From Dasyornis broadbenti (lineage: Eukaryota > Chordata > Aves > Passeriformes > Dasyornithidae), in assembly GCA_013397935.1 (NCBI GenBank), contig VZRN01006406.1, forward strand, positions 868,001-932,000: a stretch of 64,000 bases of DNA, written 5' to 3'. Of the stretch, positions 59,013-64,000 are shown piece by piece; the stretch's first letter is position 1; every line of letters starts with the position of its first letter. The translations under genes and the position numbers were made by a program. The notes below the pieces were generated by a model. It ran no database searches, was not told the DNA's origin, and saw nothing but the letters and a program-made list of their open reading frames with translations.

Positions 59013-62000
59013 CAGTACACTTAAATAAAAGACAAGATGGTATCTAGCATGCTGTTTCTACAGGATTCACCATTAGTTCTTACCCCAAGGCAAGCATGAA
59101 ATAAACATTCCCTGCTCCCAGGTTAAGTGCCTGCCTTTCCTTTGGTACAGCGTGGTACGGATTGTGCTATCATCAACATACGAAATTAACTTCTCCCCAA
59201 CGCTGACAGAGACACATTTAACATACATAGTTTGGCACCGCAGCCAGCATTAATTTCCCAGCCCCAGACGCGAGGAACGGAAAAGCTTTATTAGATCACT
59301 CAGTCCTGCTCACTGTTAGGCAAATGATTTGCTTCTTAGTGACAGCCCCCGGAGTTTTCTCCAGTCCAAACTGCAAAATCCTGCAGCACAAGGATCACCT
59401 CCCTGTGGACGGCACATTTGTCTTCACCTTTACGTTTACATCCGTATTTTCTGTATCTTTCTTAAAATTACCCTTATTTTTACTAACTGCACTTCTAGGA
59501 TAACCTTTCATTAATTCCTTCCCACTCCTTTTTTGGCCCTGCTGTATGATTTTTCACAAGTTGAGTGATCCATCTCCTCATAATAACTGTGAGCTTTTCA
59601 GATTTTACTTCTACTAGCTAATATCTTTCTAATGCAGAAGCCTGAAGGCTGGAGGTGGCATCTCGAGCAGGTTCCCCATGGCCACTGGGCAGATGTGCCC
59701 CTCTGATAATGCCTTTGCTGCATCCTTTCTCCACCAAGGCCAGATCCCAAAGGTGTGCAAAGCTCCCTGCTTCCATCAGCACCCTTGCTTCTTTCCATGA
59801 TGAGATGTACTATTTCTCTTCACATGGATTAACTGCAATTTTCCTATTTTTAACGTTAATGTTATTTTACTCTAACCACATTTTCCTTCATATCTAGGCA
59901 ATTACAAGACAATTCACTGCAAATTTTCATGGGGATAGTTCATTACGTACTAGAAAATGTACAATAATGAAGCGTGAAAAACATGGCAGCTTGCAGTGGC
60001 ATTTCCTTTTCAGACTGTGAATAAAAGTGGAGAAATAGTGTTCTGTAGAGCCTGGGAAATCTTTGAATTAGGAGAGAGCAAGATTTTTTAAAATTAAAAA
60101 ATAGGGCAGAAATTTCCCAAATAAATTATGGTGTGACTAATAATGTATCAATCCTACTTTTTAATTCCTCCTACAGTATTTCAATTGGCTTCTAATTTTC
60201 ATGATTGCGCAGTTAAAAAAAAAAAAACAACCCCAAAAACAAGCAAAAAGAGATTGTAACACGTGGCTACATGGTTGGAAATCCACGGCTCCATGCTATA
60301 AGAATTGTAAATACTTGCTTAGTGCAAAGAAAAAAGCAAAATTCAGTACCTCAAGGGTTAAACCAAATTCATAAATACCGATTCTACCACCTGAAAGAGC
60401 ACCTTGTGCTGAAATTGTCCTTCCTCATAGTGGATGATCAAACGTTGCGGTGACAAACTGGTTTATCTCAGACCAGGTGCTCAAGTCAAAAGATTCTTTC
60501 AAAAGGACAAACCTCAGGGAGGAAAGAAATGGCTCTAATCACACTGGGCTCTCCTACACGAGCAAGCTCTCCAGCACACACAGACAGAGCAGGCACTGTA
60601 ACAAGAAATTGTGCAGCAAGCTTGCCTCAAGCATTCCTCTCTCCCACAGGCTGTATAATAAATGCAAGAAATGATTCAAAAGGACCATTCTTGCTTCCCT
60701 CAGACATATTTTGCTAAACCATAGCAATAAAGATCAACTCTACCGAACAGTTTCTTTTTCTCCTGCCTCGTGTCTTTCTGCATCCATCAACATTAGACTT
60801 CATCTAAAGAGTGGGTCGTGTATTTTACAGCTCCGTAGGAGGCAGGCAAGAGATGGATCTCACACCAGGCACAGACTTACTGGGGGCTGGAGGGGGGGAG
60901 CGTGGGAAAAGAAACGGGTGTCCTGAAGGTCTTGGGGAGTCTTTTACCTCACTGCTAGCACTTGATGCAGGCATGTGTACGCACCAAATGAAGTATTCCA
61001 TCACATCAGGTCTGCATCTGCTCCTCCCTCCACTGGAAGGAATTCAAAACATTTTCTGGTTGCTGCCCTTTAGCTATCAAAGCCAGCACTTGGAATAGGA
61101 ATAAAAGATGCAATGGTTTCAGAAAAACTTGCTTCTCACAGATCCCTAAAAATGGAAACAGTTTTACTAGCAGTCTCTGAAGATAAGGTGGACTGGGGAT
61201 TTTATGGAAGAAGGGGGCATTTGAGGAGCCCGCAGGCAGCTCGCACTGCTCACTTTTAATGCCAGAGCTCATCTCCTGAAGCCTGGGGAGAGCAAAGGAC
61301 AGGGTTGGGAACCAACACGTTAAACGCCCCAGGCTTTCAAGCATAAAGACCAAGAGCTGCAAACAGGTAAAAGTGTTGCAGCAGGCTGCTCAGGAACTCG
61401 CTGTCATGTCACAAGAGGTACGAATTGCTGGGGCACGTCTTTGCACATCCCCGGCTCTCCACGGAGACAGTAACACTACTCCCTGGCAAAAGCTGCCCTT
61501 CAGGTCTTGGCATTTGACCTCTACCAGCTGATTCTTTTAGCTCTGCAGGAAACAATCCACGGTTCCTGCATAACCCCCACCGAGCCTCTGCTCTGCCCTT
61601 GAACAGAGGCTCCCTGAGGATCTGCCTGCAGTGCTGCTCATTGCTTTCCTTGCAAACCCTCTGGGGAGTAAAGCCATGAGAAATGTTGGATTTACCTCTG
61701 CACACCATTGCCAGCTTGCAAAGGAACACAGCCCGCTATTCCAGTGGGCAGAGAGTTAAGTTCTCAATTATAAAACTGAGAGCTCCTATAAAGCAAAATG
61801 AAGCCATAAAATGCAGCTACACATTGTATTTAGCCAGATTCTTTCTGAGCTGCTTCAGAGCCTCAGCTGAAGCAGTGGTTGAGCTTCAGTTCAGGGCTGG
61901 CTGCTCTGGGGGCTCTTCTCCCAGCCAAGGGTGCTCTGTCCCTCTGCCAGGATAATCCTTTAGCTTAAAATAGCCTCTTGCTGCAAGGCTCTCACAAATG

Positions 62001-62049
62001 TTCTCCAAATCACTGATCACAAGCAGCATTCTTATTTTTATGCACTTTT

Positions 62050-62076
62050 AAATTTATTTATTTATTTTATGTATTT
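62050..62076. repeat. Short TTTA-type microsatellite
   Basis: An imperfect (TTTA)n stretch in AT-rich DNA. A similar short TTTA/TTTG stretch lies at 49830-49858, and a GTT repeat followed by T-rich DNA lies at 55411-55440. Confidence 0.7.
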
Positions 62077-62423
62077 CTTATTAAATGAACAGCATTTGCT
62101 TTGAGTTCTTCATGAAAACCAAACCTGTATTTTTCACAGGGAACACATATTGGCATTTTGGTGACTTCAGTAACCTTGGTATCTTCTTCTTTTTCCCAAG
62201 CACAAAGCTAGTGTTGGTTTGGGGTGTCCTGATTTTAAGAAGGGCCATTTACAAATCATTATGCTGAAATGACTGATGAAAACAAGAAGGATACGGACTA
62301 TCACAGCAAAAAGGGATTGGTAAGCACTAGAGAAGATTCCAACAACACATTGTGAGAGAGAGGTAGGTTGAGGGACTCCAGTAAAAGAAATAGGCATAAA
62401 GACGGGAGGACATCACACAGTGT

Positions 62424-62503
62424 GATCCTCGAGGTGTCCTGTGTAGGGCCAGAAGTTGGACTCAATGATCTTCCAACTCAGCACATTTCTGTGATTCTAT
62501 GAC
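62424..62503 (+). mobile_element. CR1 LINE, 3' terminal fragment
   Basis: About 80 bp of CR1 tail: GTGTCCTGTGTAGGGCCAG, AAGTTGGACTCAATGATC, a shortened CTTCCAACTCAGCACATTTC, and a terminal CTGTGATTCTATGA. A segment between GATC and TTCCAAC that is present in the other tails (CCTTGTGTGTCC-like) is missing, a small internal deletion. It is 5'-truncated and non-coding. Confidence 0.9.
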
Positions 62504-64000
62504 TGAAATATATGTAAGTTGCTAATTTACAGCATCATTTTAACTTACGCTTCACCAGCTCTACGCAGTGCTTTCATGTAACCCTAATAATTTATCATCC
62601 CGTACATGCAACATCCTAGTGTTGAACCCTAGACCTTTTTGAGGTGAGAGAGCTTTTACTGGCACAGAATGGGTGCATGGCAGCCATGCAAATGGACCTA
62701 ATTTCCAAGAGTCTCTTGACATGATTTTCAAAAGCACGGAGAACTAGAGCTGCACAGAGTCAAGAAGAGACTGAATGGCGAGGTAAGAGAGAAGAACTTG
62801 GGAGTCCCTAACTCCATCTCTTCAACTATCATCAGCAAATTCCCTTCTTCTAATGATACTTTCTCATTACCAATGTTTTTTTGTGGGAGTTAACACTTGA
62901 TGGTCGCTACCCAGCTCAGGGGCCCTGCTGGGTGCTGCCCTCACAAGGGCCAGCCGGTGTCCCTGGGATCCCAGCTCGGCTGAACGCCTGCAATGAGAGC
63001 TTCTGGTGTTTCCGTGTCTCTTGGAATTGTGTGTCCGGGAATGCCCAGGGAGCCCTTACTTAGCAGAACAATGAAACACTGGCCCATTACTCTGCCTGTC
63101 AAGTTACTTATATGCTTCTCCATCACTGCAGTACCAGCCGTCTTTATATTGTTGTAGATGAAAGGAGTTTATCCCCCAAGGTAAGGAAATGTTAGCCCTA
63201 GCCTATGAACCTTGAGCTAGAGGCTAAGACCACACAGGGAAGTTTGTGGCTCACTGGGGAAATTCACTGTTCTCTAAACCAACTTCCAAATCCTGCTTTC
63301 CTCGTCAGCTCTTCTCCATTTCATTACACCACGTCCCTTGACATCAAATAAGGCTTTTGCATCTATTTTTCTTTTATGCTCCAAAAAGAAACTTCTGGCA
63401 GACTTTCTTGAATTTAATATTTTCCTGAAAAACAATATTTTTACAATGATCTCTAATGAGATTCCACAGTCAACCTCAGAAACAGATCCTGTATTTCTAA
63501 TTCTGGTATGAAGCAAGGAAAAGGAATAAGAAACTGTATCATTTATTTTCTTAAGGACAGAAAAATACAACTGAAGCAATCTTCCTGAAACCTTGTGAGA
63601 GCACAGCTCCATTAGATCATGACAAACAATCCTAGGCTGCATATTCTCCCTGAAAGTTTAACTCTGTCTCCAAAAACACTGAAATGGATGATTTTCCATT
63701 GGAGCCTACCTGCAGGAAAATTCTCATGTACATCAGAAGGGAAAAATCAAGCCTGATGTAGAGTGATGCTGCAAATACCCCTCTAACAAGCTTTACTGTC
63801 CGAGTGTGTTTATGTGGCAAAGTCCACAGACAATGAGGGGCTTCCTCCTATGGGAAAAATTGCTTAATTTCTTGTAATATGATCCATGCCCAAAGCCAAA
63901 CATTTGCTTCTCAGGGATGTTCCTACTCCCTCCAGATAAATCATCCTGGCAGGGATGACTCAGCAGGGGATAAATTTCATCAGGGGCCAGGATATCACCT

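Larger units (their letters stand above)
59015..64000. other. Non-coding, unique sequence to the window end
   Basis: Apart from the CR1 tail at 62.4 kb, an A13 run at 60215 and the TTTA stretch at 62050, nothing is recognised. Frames such as the 122-codon minus frame at 63274-63642 show no domain. Confidence 0.6.

Overview
This window looks like vertebrate nuclear DNA, most probably from a bird. Nearly every interspersed repeat I can recognise is a short, 5'-truncated 3' end of a CR1 LINE, ending in the ATTCTGTG/ATTCTATG octamer typical of avian copies. I see no L1, Alu, B1 or B2 elements, and repeats are sparse overall. A crocodilian or turtle is possible but less likely. Nothing here suggests a bacterial, phage or organelle origin, so there are no operons, ribosome binding sites, CRISPR arrays or integrases to describe.

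I find no protein-coding gene, tRNA, rRNA or known microRNA that I can support. The open frames are short (longest 205 codons), scattered over all six frames, overlapping on both strands, and low in recognisable domains. That is what chance gives in about 64 kb of non-coding DNA. The window is best read as a gene desert or one very large intron. Short exons or lncRNA exons could be present and cannot be excluded by eye.

Layout. (i) 1-9.5 kb: unique sequence with homopolymer runs. One exact 14-bp palindrome occurs twice, at 5974 and 8998. (ii) 9.5-21.5 kb: a CR1 tail at 9.53 kb, then long AT-rich stretches dense in homeodomain cores (11.3-11.7, 16.5-16.9, 18.76-18.85 kb) that look like candidate enhancers. 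A perfect 27-nt palindrome lies at 15441. (iii) 21.5-26.6 kb: three CR1 copies, an 18-bp palindrome and an inverted Grainyhead-like pair. (iv) 26.6-40.7 kb: a 42-T run, a near-consensus RFX X-box at 34818, and an 87-N assembly gap at 35136-35222. (v) 40.7-49.3 kb: three CR1 tails. (vi) 49.3-64 kb: a short CAG/CCG tract, a possible ancient MIR-like SINE core at 55.19 kb, an older diverged CR1 at 58.85-59.01 kb, another candidate regulatory stretch at 57.8-58.1 kb, and a last CR1 tail at 62.4 kb.

There is no gene set to connect. If the window has a function, the sequence points to long-range cis-regulation through AT-rich blocks carrying HOX/PBX, POU, OTX-type, CUX/ONECUT, SOX and RFX-like sites. 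That is inference from motif content only, since no alignment could be run. I did not find a new biological system. The best leads are the 27-nt palindrome, the X-box block at 34.8 kb and the homeodomain-rich blocks.
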